Shown: positions 1-11,042, counted from the first letter of the stretch. The stretch: 64,000 nucleotides of DNA from Rhodosporidiobolus odoratus (GCA_034387635.1 JAOANU010000017.1:1-64000), one strand, 5' to 3'. A program made the numbers and translations. The notes: generated by a model from the letters alone, not told the origin.

Positions 1-339
1 TAGTCGAAGAAATGTCGACCGGGTGAGCAAGGCAGGGAAGAGGAGGAGAAAGAACGCGTGTTAAAGGAGAAACATCGACTGAATGGGACCAAGAGAAGGG
101 AAAGAGCTGAGGTCCTCGTGCCAGGACAACGGCAACGCATAGATCTCATCGCAAAGCCAGCTCAAAGCGACGCTTGAAGATCGGACGAGAGGACGACGAG
201 TTGAACCCAGCTGGAAGCAAAGCTTGGGAAGACGAGAGGCCGAGTTGGACCGACCCCGTCAACTCCGAAGCTCTGCAATTCCACACAGAAACCGATCACG
301 ACGAGGGGTGAAACCTAAAATTCTAGATACATTACTCAC
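1..339. other. No gene recognised at window edge
   Basis: Nothing could be assigned in this stretch. It lies beyond the 3' end of the minus-strand HAL2 gene and is purine-rich on the plus strand. It could be the 3' untranslated region of HAL2 or of a gene outside the window. Confidence 0.4.
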
Positions 340-2082
340 TTATTTACTCTCCTTGATCGCCTGCTGCACGGCCTCGATGACCTTGGCGTGCCAATCCCGG
401 TGCGCGGCGACAACTCCCTTGTTTCCCTTGAGGGTGCGGCCGAGCGAAAAGTCGAGGGGCTTGCCGTTCATGTCCGAGACGACGCCTCCCGCTTCGGTCA
501 CGAGGAGAGAGCCGGAAGAGTGGTCCTGGCAGTTGGTATAGGTAAAAGGTAGGGCGGCGTCGCGGATGGCGGGTGAAATGAAAAAGGACATTTGGGAGAA
601 CGGCAGGGATTGAGGGGTAGAGGGTGCGCCAGGGCAAAGGAGAGGTAGTATGGGCGACAGTGACCGCAGGAGGAATCGCCAGAAGAACGGGACACGAAGA
701 CAAGAAAATGTAGAGCAAGTCAGCGTATGATCTGGGGCAAGTCGCGGGCGGGTCCCCAGAAGCCCTGAGCTGCACTGCAGCCCGCGGTGAACCAGAAAAT
801 GCACAAAAGGCAGTCAGAACGCACCCAAATCTTCTCCTCGTAGGTATCGCTGACGGGCAGCCGGAGGTAAATGTCGCCGTCTCCTCGCGCGATCGAGCAG
901 TACTTGGCTTGCGAGTCCATGCGGACGCTGTCCTTGGTGATGCCGAGAAGCTGGGCGATGCGGGCGTTCGTGCCGTGGTCGGAATGGCCGGCCTCTACGG
1001 ATTCGCAGAACGAGGCGGAAGAAAGGGAAGAGAGGGTCGACATGTTGATGCGGGTCAAAGTGGGCGAGCCGAACGAGCGCTACCACAGGCGAGTAGGATC
1101 AGTACGACGAACGAAAAACGGAAGCAACAAAAGGACGACGCCGACGCAAAAAGAGGCCTCGCAAAAGGAAAAAGAACCGAAGAAACACACCTGGAAAGCA
1201 CCCTCGCCCTTGACCGCCACAAACAGCGCACCCTTTTCGCCGTCGGGGTTCTTCGGGTCGACGGGAAGGTTCGGGCAACCCATGACGCCAAGCACGACCT
1301 CTCCCGCCTCGAGCAGACCCAGGCAGACGGCGTACTGCCCGCCACGTAGGAAGCCCTTGGTGCCGTCGATCGGGTCAAGCGCCCAGTGCCTGCCCTCCTT
1401 GCCACCAGTCGAGTTACCGCGGTCAATGATGTCGAGCCACTCCTTCTCGCCACGAGTGACCGACTTGACCTGCTCCCAGTGCGCCTCCTCCTCAGCCAGC
1501 GGAAGAGGTTCGCTCATAGCCTCTCCGGCGAGACGCACGATTTGCGCCTTGGTGTTGGCATTGTCGGGCTTTTGCAGTTCGGACGAATCTTCCTCGCCGA
1601 CAATCTGGTCGGAAGGGAAGTGGGAGAATAGGAGGGCGGAGACGAGGGCTTGAGAGGTGTAGTCGCCGACTGCGGTCGAGAGCGCAAGAGGTCAGCTGTT
1701 GCTCTCTGGACTGAATGGCACAAAAAGATGAAGACGGCCGGCGGTAGAAATGTTGCAGGAAAGAAAAGCGTCGGCGTCGTCGACCTTGCCGCTTCGCAAA
1801 GGCCTGCGCCATCTTCCGCTCCTCCCGGATAGCGATTGAATCTATCCACCGCCCACTCGACAGTCGTCCCACGTGTCGCAACTCGCCTCGACTAGATGCC
1901 GACTCGGACAAACTTGACCTCAACACATACTCGTGAAGAAGGGACGAACCAGTGACGGGACTCTTGTCCTTCTTCTGTACTCCCCCACTGCCTACGAGCT
2001 CCTGCTGAACCTTTTGAGCGAGTAAGGAAGCCTTGAGGACGGCAGAGATGGCAACTTGTTGCTCCTTGGCGTACGCGGACAT
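340..2082 (-). CDS. HAL2: 3'(2'),5'-bisphosphate nucleotidase (HAL2/MET22 family)
   Basis: Hydrolyses 3'-phosphoadenosine 5'-phosphate to AMP, which removes an inhibitory by-product of sulfate assimilation; the yeast enzyme is a target of salt and lithium toxicity. It belongs to the lithium-sensitive inositol monophosphatase superfamily. The metal-binding signature DPIDGTKGFLRGG and the upstream acidic motif VGEEDSSEL are visible, and the C-terminal block VTEAGGVVSDMNGKPLDFS is typical of the fold. The start MSAYAKEQQVAISAVLKA is the usual N-terminus of fungal Hal2. The gene is split by several introns (near 1650-1950, 1060-1190 and 540-830), and the last exon ends VIEAVQQAIKESK. It runs in tandem with the ATP14 gene upstream. 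Family assignment is firm; exact splice sites are inferred. Confidence 0.93.
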
Positions 2083-2447
2083 GGTGCGGTGGGTACAGTA
2101 GGCTAGAGTGGTCCGGACGAGGTTGAGGCGAGCGCGAGTTGGGCCTGACAAGAGAGAAGCCGTTTTGAAAGCGAGTGGGGAAAGATGGAAAGAAATATGA
2201 AGCCAACAATTCCATGTCTACAGCGCTGCTAACCATGTGACCGAATCCTTGAGCTGGCACACCCAGGAGACCTAGCCAACAAGCATAGCCAGGGCAGAGC
2301 TTAATCTATCGTAGCCAGGTTAGAATCCGAAGAAACCCTTGTTGATCTCTTCGTCCACAAGAGTAACAGCGCAACCCATTTTTGATTTCCCCTTCACCCC
2401 GTCTACCTCTACCCAGCTCGATACCTCCATCACGCAAGCTCCAGCGC

Positions 2448-3609
2448 TTAGTGCTTAGCCTCAACCTTGACATCCTCCTCGCACAGGCGAAGGTACTCGT
2501 CCGCGCCGAGCTGCTCCGACTCGTCCGCAGTCTCGGTAGCGGCGGGCTTGGCAGACTCGAGCGAAGGAGAGGAACTGTGACTCGCGTCGAAAGGGGACAT
2601 CGAGACATGGGGAGGATTATCGGGGACGGAAGGGAGGTATGCGGACAAGGTTCAAGAGAGGTCGCGGGATCAAAGTGACGGTGGTTATAGAGCGACGTTC
2701 AGGATGATACCGTTCAAGTTGATCCAGGCGTCCAGGAGCGGGTGATGCATAGGAATGGTGGGAGGGCGAGTAGCAGTCGAAAGTTTTGAGGTCCAAGGTC
2801 GGTGAAAAACCGCAGATCGAGGTGAGGGGACAATATCCGTCAGTATATCTTCTCGGTTCCGGCAAAGATGCTGCGCCTTCAAGGCCCGGACCGCATCCTT
2901 CAATGCGACGCAGGCTTTTCTTGCCCGGAAACCGGTCTTGAGTTCGTATCCTTCTCTGCTCTGCGTCGTTCCGTCAGCTTCAAGAGAAAGGGCAACGCAC
3001 GCGTCGTAAGCCTCGAGCTCCTTGGCAAGCGCAGCCGCATCGGGAACCTCGGGAGCCTTGGGGGCAGACGGGGTCGAGTAAGACTTGGTGGCACCAGCAG
3101 CAGAGGCCTGCAAAGGTGGCGAGGGCGAGCATGCGGGAGCAAAACGTGAGCATTTGGGGCAGAGGCATGTAAGGAAAAACACAACGTACGACAGGCTTGG
3201 GCTTGTAGGCCTTGAGCTCCTTAAGGTAAAGGTCCTGGACAAAGTCTGCACGTCGGCGGGTTGCCAGTCCGGGTCGTGCGAGGCCATTCGAAAGTGTCGT
3301 GCGAGGTGCAACAGCCGGTCGAGAGGGTTGAGCGGGGCGGATTAAGGTGAAGGAGGCGGATCAGTACATGCCCAGGAAACCCCCGCTTTCAATCGAGACA
3401 GGCTTAGAGCCTCGACAGTGACACCATGCAGGGTCGCACAGTACTCTAGCGCCTTGGAAGAGACGTGCGTACCCTTGCGAACGACCTGACCCGAGGTGAA
3501 GGAGCGGGAGGAGGAGCGAGCCTGTTTCGACAAGGGTTAAAACGAGTCGGGCAGGGAGGCTAGAGGGGCAGTGATTGCTTACGACCTGGAGAGCACGGCG
3601 GGCAAACAT
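2448..3609 (-). CDS. ATP14: F1Fo ATP synthase subunit h, mitochondrial (ATP14)
   Basis: A small peripheral-stalk subunit of mitochondrial ATP synthase. The reading frame is scattered over about five short exons. Exon 1 gives MFARRALQV, exon 2 ARSSSRSFTSGQVVRK (together a mitochondrial presequence), exon 3 DFVQDLYLKELKAYKPKP, which matches the QDLYL+ELK core of subunit h. A later exon gives ELEAYDA, and the last exon ends with an acidic tail (EQLGADEYLRLCEEDVKVE) as in the family. Donors of the form GTAAGC, GTACGC, GTACGT and GTGCGT keep the frame open throughout. The match rests on the core motif, overall size and acidic C-terminus. It is divergent from the IF1 gene 198 bp away. Confidence 0.82.
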
Positions 3610-3807
3610 GATTCAACGAGGTTGACAGCTGGATTCGAGTCTCTCGTAGGCGGGAACACTTCGCACTCTCCCACTGAATTAGCATTACAACTAGCAATCC
3701 TATTCACATTACACTTGACTGGGGTAATGCAAATCCTGTCTCTCCTCCCTCACTCGCTCACTCTTTCCCACCTCAAACAACACTCAACTCTAGTCAATAC
3801 AACAAAC
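3610..3807. promoter_or_regulatory. Bidirectional promoter of ATP14 and the IF1 gene
   Basis: A 198-bp gap separates the two start codons. It is more AT-rich than its surroundings, has pyrimidine-rich runs close to the plus-strand start (cctcccTCACTCGCTCAC type), and contains one ATTACAAC octamer at 3684-3691. No other gene fits here, so both transcripts must start within it. Confidence 0.7.
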
Positions 3808-4576
3808 ATGTTTGCTGCTCGTCAATCTCTTCGCATCGCCACCCGCGTCCAGCGCACTTCGCCCGTCGCTACCTTCTCCTCTTCCGCACTCCGCTCGTGC
3901 GTCATCCATTCCACACCTTCATCCTCGGTGTTCTAACCCTGACCTTGCCTATCTCGATACAGCTCCGAGGGTGCACCATCGGGATCCTCATCCGACTCGT
4001 TCAGCAAGAGGGAAAAGGCCCAAGAGGAGGCTTACGTCCGTGACTCCGTACGTTGTCCTTCCCTCGCCTTCCTTCATCCCCTCCGTCTGGAGACGAGCCG
4101 CAGTCTACGCCTGGGGCGCCCACTAGTACTGCAACACTGCAAGAGAAGCTGACCCCGCCTTGCACACTACCTCGCCCTCCCCGTCTCCTTCCTTCCCACC
4201 TCTTCTCGTCTCCCTCAACGACTCTTGCCATGTCCACCGACTGCTGGCACTTACTCCGTCATGTGACTCTCCGCTCAATCCTTGCTATGCATTCCCTGCC
4301 TTGGAACCCGCCGCGCCGCCTCTTGCGCTCGCCCTCTTTCGTTCTGCCACCTTTCATGCCCGCCTGTCCCGATTGCCCCGACCTCGACGCCCTTCGCCCC
4401 ACCCTCTCCGTGCTCGATAATGCTCTCTCCGGGTGGGATTGTCTGAGCAGGAGCGTGAGAAGCTCAAGGCGCTGCGCAAGTCGATCGAGGCGTCGCAGGC
4501 CCACCTCGCCGAGTTGAAGAAGCAGCACGACTCGCTCGAGTCGTCGATTGGTCCCGAGGGCGCCAAGTCGCAGTAA
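3808..4576 (+). CDS. INH1: Mitochondrial ATPase inhibitor, IF1 family
   Basis: IF1 binds F1-ATPase when the matrix acidifies and stops wasteful ATP hydrolysis. Exon 1 encodes a presequence (MFAARQSLRIATRVQRTS). Exon 2 reads SEGAPSGSSSDSFSKREKAQ followed by EEAYVRDS, the inhibitory segment in the family. After a 403-nt intron (4048-4450) the last exon gives the coiled-coil region (EREKLKALRKSIEASQAHLA), ending GPEGAKSQ. The phases join cleanly: a TC|C codon at the first junction and phase 0 at the second. The second intron is long for this window. The gene shares its promoter with another ATP synthase gene, which suggests joint regulation. Confidence 0.88.
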
Positions 4577-4894
4577 GGGGTAGTTGTCGGAGCGCAGAAT
4601 GACGGGCTGGAGAAGGATGGGCGGGCAAGGGAGCAAGGGTGGGAGAAAAGGAAAGAATTGGCTTGTGAAATAGTTTCGTGCAACCGCAGTGACTTTCTTT
4701 GGTAGTGTCTGCGTACTGAGAGTACGGCTGCTGCACGGGACGATGAGCTGCTTTGTAGCTCGGAAAGACTGCTCCATGAAGTGCGGCTGAAGGAGGCTGT
4801 GCAGATTCCGATGTGGGAAACGCTCCAACTCGGCGTCTCTTTTCCTTCCTCGCCCCTTCACATTGGGTACTCATCTACAATCACACACAATAGA

Positions 4895-7193
4895 ATGGGG
4901 TAAGCTGCCTGTACCTGCCCACGTTGTCCTCGTCCTTGTCCGGTGACTGATTGAATGACCTCACACGTTTCCTATTCCTCTGCCTTGTCCACACAGTCTC
5001 GCCTCTAAACTCGCAGCAGCTCAAGCAGCCGGTCAAGCCGCTACTCCGGGCTACGGAGGTGCCGCACCCTCGAACCCGTATGGCCCACCTCCGACAACTC
5101 AACCTGCCAGTGGTCATGCTGCCAGCGCATTCCCCGGTCAACCTCCGTCTCAGACTAGTTACGGACAGCAGCAAGGTAAGCAGTATGACCATATCTCCAC
5201 CGCAATAGTCACCCGCTCCCCTTCGAGACAAGACTCAACTAAACCCCCCACTTCCTCCTCCTCCGATACTCCCTTTGTTCGCCATTGCCTGCAGCTTTCG
5301 GCGCCCACGCTCCTCAGTCGTCGCCTTATGGAGCTCCTCAACAGTCCCACGGTCAGCAGCAGAACCAGTATGCTCCGCCTGGCGCTCCCCCTCCCGTTCC
5401 CAGTGGTCGCCCCGGCCAGCTTCCCTACCCCGGCGCTCCTCAGCAGCAACAGGGGCAGGGGCAGTACGGTCAGCAGCAAGGGCAATACGGGCAGCAACAG
5501 CAGGGACAGTATGGCCAGCAGCAGGGCGCGTTCGCTTCCTTCTCTTACCTTCGCGACTTTTCCTGATCAAATTGCTCTCCCACAGGTTACGGTGGTCCTC
5601 CTCCGCAGTATGGTCAGCCCCCTCAACAGCAGCAGTACGGTGCTGCTGGCGGTGCCGGTCCCAGTGGCAACCCGCAGACGATCCTTCAAGTCCTCGCCGA
5701 CTGCGTTCGCGACCAGAACATCTCGGCCTTTTATCCGCCCGGTAGCCTTGAGCCTATCGCAGCGAGGATTGCTCAGAGCGGAGCATTGGCCAGGATTGCG
5801 CAGGATATGAGGCTGCCTATGTTCGTTCCAGTTCCTTCACGTCGCGCCCGTCGTCTTTCCGTCTTTCCTCGCTGTCTATCGCTTTCCTCTATGGCTCCCG
5901 TCAACCAGGCCGACTCGCTCGGGGACGCGCGAGACGCCTTCGCTTTGGAGCCTCGCAAGTTAGGTCTGACTCTTTCTCCCCACGCTCGCAGGGAAATCGC
6001 CATCGACCTCGCCAAGCTTTCGTTGTTTGACGTTGTCCTCTATATCGGTTGGTCTTGATCTCTTCCTGGAGCCGGTAGTACTCTTTGACTGACCTGCACC
6101 TCTCGCAGACGACTCCGGGTCCATGGGTAGGTTGTCCAAGCCGCTCGTCTCCATGGTCCGCTGACGGGTACCTGCTGCAGCCTTCGAGGAGAACGGTTCC
6201 CGCATCGACGATGCCAAGCTCGTCGTCTCCAAGGTTGCGACTGTCGCAAGCGCGTTCGACACGGACGGTATCAACGTGCGCTTCATGAACTCGAGGCTTG
6301 AAGGCAACAACGTCACCTCGGAGCAACAGGCGTCGCAGCTCATCTCGCAAATCAAGTTCAGCGGGTAGGTCGTCTCTCCGTGAACGCCGGCCCTTCCACA
6401 TCCTCCGGTACTCGTTTGGTCGGTGTTGCTAACATTCTTCGCACGGCAGCCTTACTCCGCTCGGAACTGCACGTTGTCCTTCTTTTCCTTTGCGCGACGA
6501 TTCCACGCGGCTAATTCGCTGCACCCAATAGGCACTCGACACCAAAATCCTTCAGCCCATGATTGTCGGTCCCGCCAACGCCAAGTAAGCCATTTCTTTT
6601 TCTCCCGATGTAGGACAGACTGACACTCCCAACATGGTACAGCGCCTTACGCAAGCCCGTCCTCGTCATCGGTGTGACTGATGGTGGGCTCTCCCTTTCT
6701 CTCTGCAAGGACGTCTGCTGAACTCGCTCTACAGGCGCTCCCGGTGGCGAGGACCGCAACACCCTCGCCCGCGTCATCAAGCGCACAAAGGACGCCCTCT
6801 CTCGCACTCGCTACGGTCCCGACACGCTCTCCGTCCAGCTCGCTCAGATTGGTGTATGCCATCGCCTGCTCTCGTTATTATCGTGATGGCAACTAAAGCG
6901 ACTGCCTTGTTTCTTCCGCAGAACGACATGGGCGCCCGTGCCTTCCTCGAAGAGATCGACAACCATCCCGAGATTGGCGGCTTCGTCGACTGCACCAGCA
7001 ACTACGTGAGCTTTCCCTGCTTTTCCGCCCTGCGCGGTCATCCAGGCTGACCGGTCTGTGCGTTCTGCAGGAACAAGAGGCGGACGACTTTGCCCGTTCA
7101 GGCGGCGGCGAGTTGACCCCCGAGCTCTGGCTCGTCAAGTTGATGCTCGGCGCTTGCGACTCGAGTTACGACCTCAAGGACGAGCGTCGCTAA
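4895..7193 (+). CDS. von Willebrand factor A domain protein with Q/G/P-rich N-terminus
   Basis: The start MG|LASKLAAAQAAGQAATPG is split by an intron two bases into codon 2. Roughly the first 180 residues are low complexity, with YGQQQ repeats and PPP runs. A short helical block follows (LADCVRDQNISAFYPPGSLE), then a vWA domain. Its MIDAS residues are seen as DDSGSM (joined across a junction near 6050-6110), the threonine in TPLGTALDT and the aspartate in VLVIGVTDGAPGG. The C-terminus reads LMLGACDSSYDLKDERR. There are about ten exons. Intact MIDAS residues predict metal-dependent ligand binding. The substrate is unknown; fungal relatives are uncharacterised or loosely called copine-like. The N-terminus is likely disordered. 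Confidence 0.85.
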
Positions 7194-7512
7194 GCAGTCT
7201 TTTTTTCGCCTGTTACCAAATTCTGGACTGCGTAGGAGCCCCCTTTTTCCTTCATCGTACGTGATCCCATGTCAGTGCAACATGTACAACTCGAAGCTGC
7301 TGTGCTACTCTGCTCCGCTTCCTTTAAAGATGATCGTAGCGCGAAGGGCAGACCTGCAGAATTCCGACCAGAGAACGCAACAACTGCTATACGCAAGAGA
7401 AAACAGTGCTTCAACAGGATAAGTTGATAGAACAGTGGAGTGGCGGCGAGAAGAAAGGCTACATAGAAGGAAAACGGCAAAGAAGGTGAGTGGGGTAAAG
7501 ATGGGCGAGCCT

Positions 7513-9256
7513 TCAACCTCCGTAGACAGACGCGGCATCCAGGTCGTTGAGCTCGACACCGGCGGCGGCGAACAGATCGCGGATCTGGGAAAAGTCAGAA
7601 CGTCAGTCTCTTGTATTGAGGCGGAAAGTCGCATCGAGGCAGGCGAGTACGAATACGAGCAAGCGAACGCACCTCGCTGTGAGCCCTCGTGTTGTGCATC
7701 CTCGCCGCATAGCAACAACGGATCTCGTCTACTGCCTCGTCATAGTCGAAGACGAACTCGCCGCCGAGCTGGGTTTGCGAGCCGGGGTAATGAGGCATGG
7801 CGAGACCCGCCTGATGCACGGAGTCAGGAGGGACGCCTCAAGATCTGGAGGAAGGAGGACGCACCGCCGTAGAGCTAACGATATTGCCCATGTTGCTCTT
7901 GACAATATAGCTTCCTTTCTCCTCCTCCTTCCCCATCGACCAAGTCTTCTTGTTCATCCCGAGCGTCTTGTACAGCCGGCGGGTACGGTCCATATACAGC
8001 GGGAAAGGACAAACGAGGCGTGCGCGGTAGGTCGGTATGAGTGCTGCCGACCCGGATGAGATGAGGAGAATGTAGAGCGGCGGGATGTGCGGAGAGTCGG
8101 ACGTGGAGGAATGGGCAGAGCTCGAGGCGGCGGAGGAAAGAGCGTTCAAGTTAGCCGTCGCTCGATTGAGCGCCTCGACGAACTGGGCGCACAGCCCGCA
8201 CCAAGCGTGACGAAGGAAAACGACCACGACCTTCTTCTTCCGTTCTTTCAGCAGCTGTCCGAACGTGACCTGCACCCCTCCTTCGCCCAACAAGGTGCAG
8301 TGCCTCGAAGCCTCAATAGCGTCCACCGTCGGCAACCCAAACCGGTCAAACTGCCCCTTTTTGGCCGACCGCTCCTGCTCTTTCCTAACCTTGGCCTCGA
8401 CTTTCTCCCGCTCCTCCTTCTTTTTCCGTAACAGCTTAGCAGCGGCCGGGTTGGCGACTTTGGGCGAGAGTGGGACAGGAGGAGGATCGGCGGGGAATGT
8501 GCTGTTGCTGGGCTGCGGATCGACCAGCCGCGCTAGGGTTGGCGGAACGGCGATGCTGGCTCGCCCGCCATTGGCTATCCTCGCCAGGAAGACAGCTTCG
8601 CTCTGCCGTCTCAGCAAGCCGAGCCCGAGACCTCCCAACCCTGCTTCCGTCAGCAGCCGCTCTGCTTCTTCATCGTAATCTTCCTCCTCTTCTCCCCATG
8701 AAGAAAGCGGTAACTCGGGCGAGGCGTCGCATCCGCAAGCCGCTGCCTCTGCTTCCGCTTGTGCCACCAACGCTCGAGGTGTAGCCCCGCCACCTGTGGT
8801 TGGAGTGTCCGGAGGAGAGCTAGAGGCTGTTGACGGTCCGAGAGCCGCGAGGGAAGGACCTAGGTGGGGTGTCACGAGGTCGGACTCGATACCTTCTGCC
8901 GTGACGCTCTTGCTGCGTTTGAGCCTTAGAGGGGGTGAAGGTGGAGTCGAGCCGGCGGAAGAAGGGCGGGTAGAAATAGTGTCGCGATTGGAGGTGGAAG
9001 GAAAAGAATTGGTGCTGAAGCGGGATGATACGGGAGAGACGGCGCCGTCCTCGAACCGGCCAAAGAGTGTAGGGAGCGGCAGAGATGGAAGCGGCGGTAG
9101 AGGAGGAAGTGCTGGACCCGTTGCGCGGGAGCCAGGCGCTGAGGGAGGCGGGAGGGGAGGAAGGGGAAGCGATGGCGGGGGTGCCGAGGGTCTGTTATGC
9201 GGCGAGGTGGTGCGAGTTCGTGTATGGTGCGAGCTAGGAGTCTTCGGCGCGCTCAT
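7513..9256 (-). CDS. AhpC/TSA-type (PRXL2-like) thioredoxin-fold protein
   Basis: The C-terminal half carries a thioredoxin-fold domain of the AhpC-TSA_2 family: a VFLRHAWCGLCAQFVEAL segment with a CxxC pair, then PPLYILLISSGSAALIP, FPLYMDRTRRLYKTLGM and a last block ending LNDLDAASVYGG. The first 280 or so residues are Pro/Ser-rich and probably disordered. The start at 9256 (MSAPKTPSSHHTRT) is chosen because it opens the low-complexity region. The same frame runs open upstream to an ATG at 9481, so a longer form is possible. Two introns fall between 7560 and 7900. A redox role is inferred from the CxxC; no substrate can be named. It is convergent with the vWA gene. Confidence 0.8.
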
Positions 9257-9474
9257 TGTGCTGTTCGACGGCAGCACGAGAAGGCCGAAAGTGGGCGATT
9301 GACGAGGTGTGGTGAGACGGTAATTTTCAACCGAGGTAGGCGACTCTAGCAGGAGATGGACGCTGCGAATGGAGTGTATGAGTATGTACAGGACCGGTAG
9401 CAGCAAGGAACGAGGAGAGGGGACTGACCCGCCTTCTTGCTTGTTTCTGAATGGCCTCGACCCTCGACTGATTC

Positions 9475-9846
9475 TTGCCATTCTGGGCAGAGCATGACAC
9501 TCGCAGGAAAGTCCGAATACTCAGAGTAACGCAACCATGCCCACGTGCAATGTTGACGGCTTGCATGAACAGGAGAAAGTGCGAGAGACAAGGACACAAC
9601 AGCCCGAAATACTCGCCTGACGACGAGCAGACTCTGGCAGGACTTCGTCAAGAACGAGAAGCCGAGATGCTCGCTGGGAGGAACGACGGCGGCAAGGGCG
9701 GCAGCGCAGCAGAAATCGGGGGCAGCAGAACCAACCACAGAATGGTCGGAGAATCCTCGAGGAGAAGAGAAGGATTCAGGCGGGACATGGACAATTTGAC
9801 GCAGCAGAGGGACATCTACGACAGCGCTTTGCGGAAGCCGGTATGA
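9475..9846 (+). CDS. Possible small hydrophilic protein, unrecognised
   Basis: A 123-codon open frame whose second half looks like genuine protein (YSPDDEQTLAGLRQEREAEM, later RRDMDNLTQQRDIYDSAL): charged and helical, unlike the arginine/proline shadow frames typical here. The first half is less convincing, and an upstream exon or another start may exist. It lies in the gap between two minus-strand genes and overlaps the 5' flank of the AhpC/TSA-like gene. I do not recognise a family. It could be chance or antisense to a 5' untranslated exon. Confidence 0.25.
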   Translation: MPFWAEHDTRRKVRILRVTQPCPRAMLTACMNRRKCERQGHNSPKYSPDDEQTLAGLRQEREAEMLAGRNDGGKGGSAAEIGGSRTNHRMVGESSRRREGFRRDMDNLTQQRDIYDSALRKPV

Positions 9847-9942
9847 GCGGTGGAACGAGAATCGGCAGATTGAAGACAGTAAGCGGTACATGCGGTTGCA
9901 CCCCGCCACGGAGACGCAGGAAATAGGCTTACATCCCTCAGC

Positions 9943-10797
9943 TCACGGATTGAGGCGGTCGACCTGCCACTCTCCGTCACTACCTTCGGGTCGACTGTAC
10001 TGATACCGGTCGTGTAGTCGACTCTCTCGACCCGCCCAGAACTCGACCTCGAACGGCACGATTCGCACGCCGCCCCAGAACGGCGGCACGGGAATGTCGA
10101 CGTCGCTGACCTGCGAGGCTGTACCGGTCGTAGCTGGTCCGACATCGACTGCGGAGGCTTGACCGGTGGCGGTGCCTTCGGGGACGCCAAAGCGCCTTTC
10201 GACCGCCTTGACCTTTTCCTCGAGCTCCTCCCGGGTACCCGAGGTCAGGACGGCACTCTGCTCGCTCGCCCAGGCTCCGATACGACTGCCGACCGGTCGC
10301 GAGTTAAAGTAGGCTTTTGTGGTCTCGGCGTCGACCTTTTCTGCCCGTCCGACGACCCGGACGGAGAGGTGGAGGGCGCGCCAGTAAAAGGCGCACGAGA
10401 CGTAGCCGCCCTGAGGGTTAGCGCCGTCGAAGCCCGCGGGGAAGAGCTCTTTGCCCTTTCTCGAGGTATAGTTGGAGTAGAAGACGAAGCCGCGGGGGTC
10501 GACCTGCTTGAGGAGCACGACGCGGGTCGAGGGAATGCCGGCCGACGAGACGGTCGAGATGGCCATGGCCTCAGGCTCGGGTACGTCGTCTGAGCGAGAC
10601 TGGGCGTGCTTAAACCATTTCGAGAACTGGTCAAGGGGGTTCCTGTCGAGGGAAGCGGCGGAAGGAATGCCTCCCGAGAGGTAAGTCTCGTGGCTGGACA
10701 CGGTCGCGAGGGGTGTAGTGTCGTTTGACATGGTGCGACTGATCGAGTGGAGTCTGAACGAGACTGGGAGAGGTTGGGGTCGAGCGAGCGTAGTCAA
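9943..10797 (-). CDS. PDX3: Pyridoxamine 5'-phosphate oxidase (PDX3)
   Basis: FMN-dependent oxidase that makes pyridoxal 5'-phosphate from the pyridoxamine or pyridoxine phosphate. It is a single uninterrupted exon, unusual in this window. Family motifs are clear: NPLDQFSKWFKHAQ, MAISTVSSAGIPSTRVVLLK, FVFYSNYTSRKGKEL, YWRALHLSVRVVGRAEKV, SRIGAWASEQS, FWGGVRIVPFEVEFWAGR and the C-terminal HDRYQYSR with WQVDRLNP. About 40 extra residues (EGTATGQASAVDVGPA region) sit between the SxxI/WASxQS helix and the FWGG strand. Two starts are possible: 10797, giving 22 extra basic residues (MTTLARPQPLPVSFRLHSIS) that look like a presequence, and 10731 (MSNDTTPLATV). It is divergent from MON1 with 245 bp between. 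Confidence 0.95.
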   Translation of the reverse strand: MTTLARPQPLPVSFRLHSISRTMSNDTTPLATVSSHETYLSGGIPSAASLDRNPLDQFSKWFKHAQSRSDDVPEPEAMAISTVSSAGIPSTRVVLLKQVDPRGFVFYSNYTSRKGKELFPAGFDGANPQGGYVSCAFYWRALHLSVRVVGRAEKVDAETTKAYFNSRPVGSRIGAWASEQSAVLTSGTREELEEKVKAVERRFGVPEGTATGQASAVDVGPATTGTASQVSDVDIPVPPFWGGVRIVPFEVEFWAGRESRLHDRYQYSRPEGSDGEWQVDRLNP

Positions 10798-11042
10798 AGA
10801 TGAGAAGGGAAGAAGACGTTGGCGGAACTGAGAATCGACAACATAGTAAGCATTCAGAGGTTGGCCAGGCAGGGGATTGACTTACTAGCATGCACTATAG
10901 GTGATCTCTTCCCGGTTTGATTGAGATCGAGGTTCAATGCAAGTGCAACAAGAGAGAGAACTCGGTTTCATCATCACAACCTCTCGTCTGCGCTGTGACC
11001 CGCGACTTGTAACACAATAGACCACCTCGCAGCGACAAGGGG

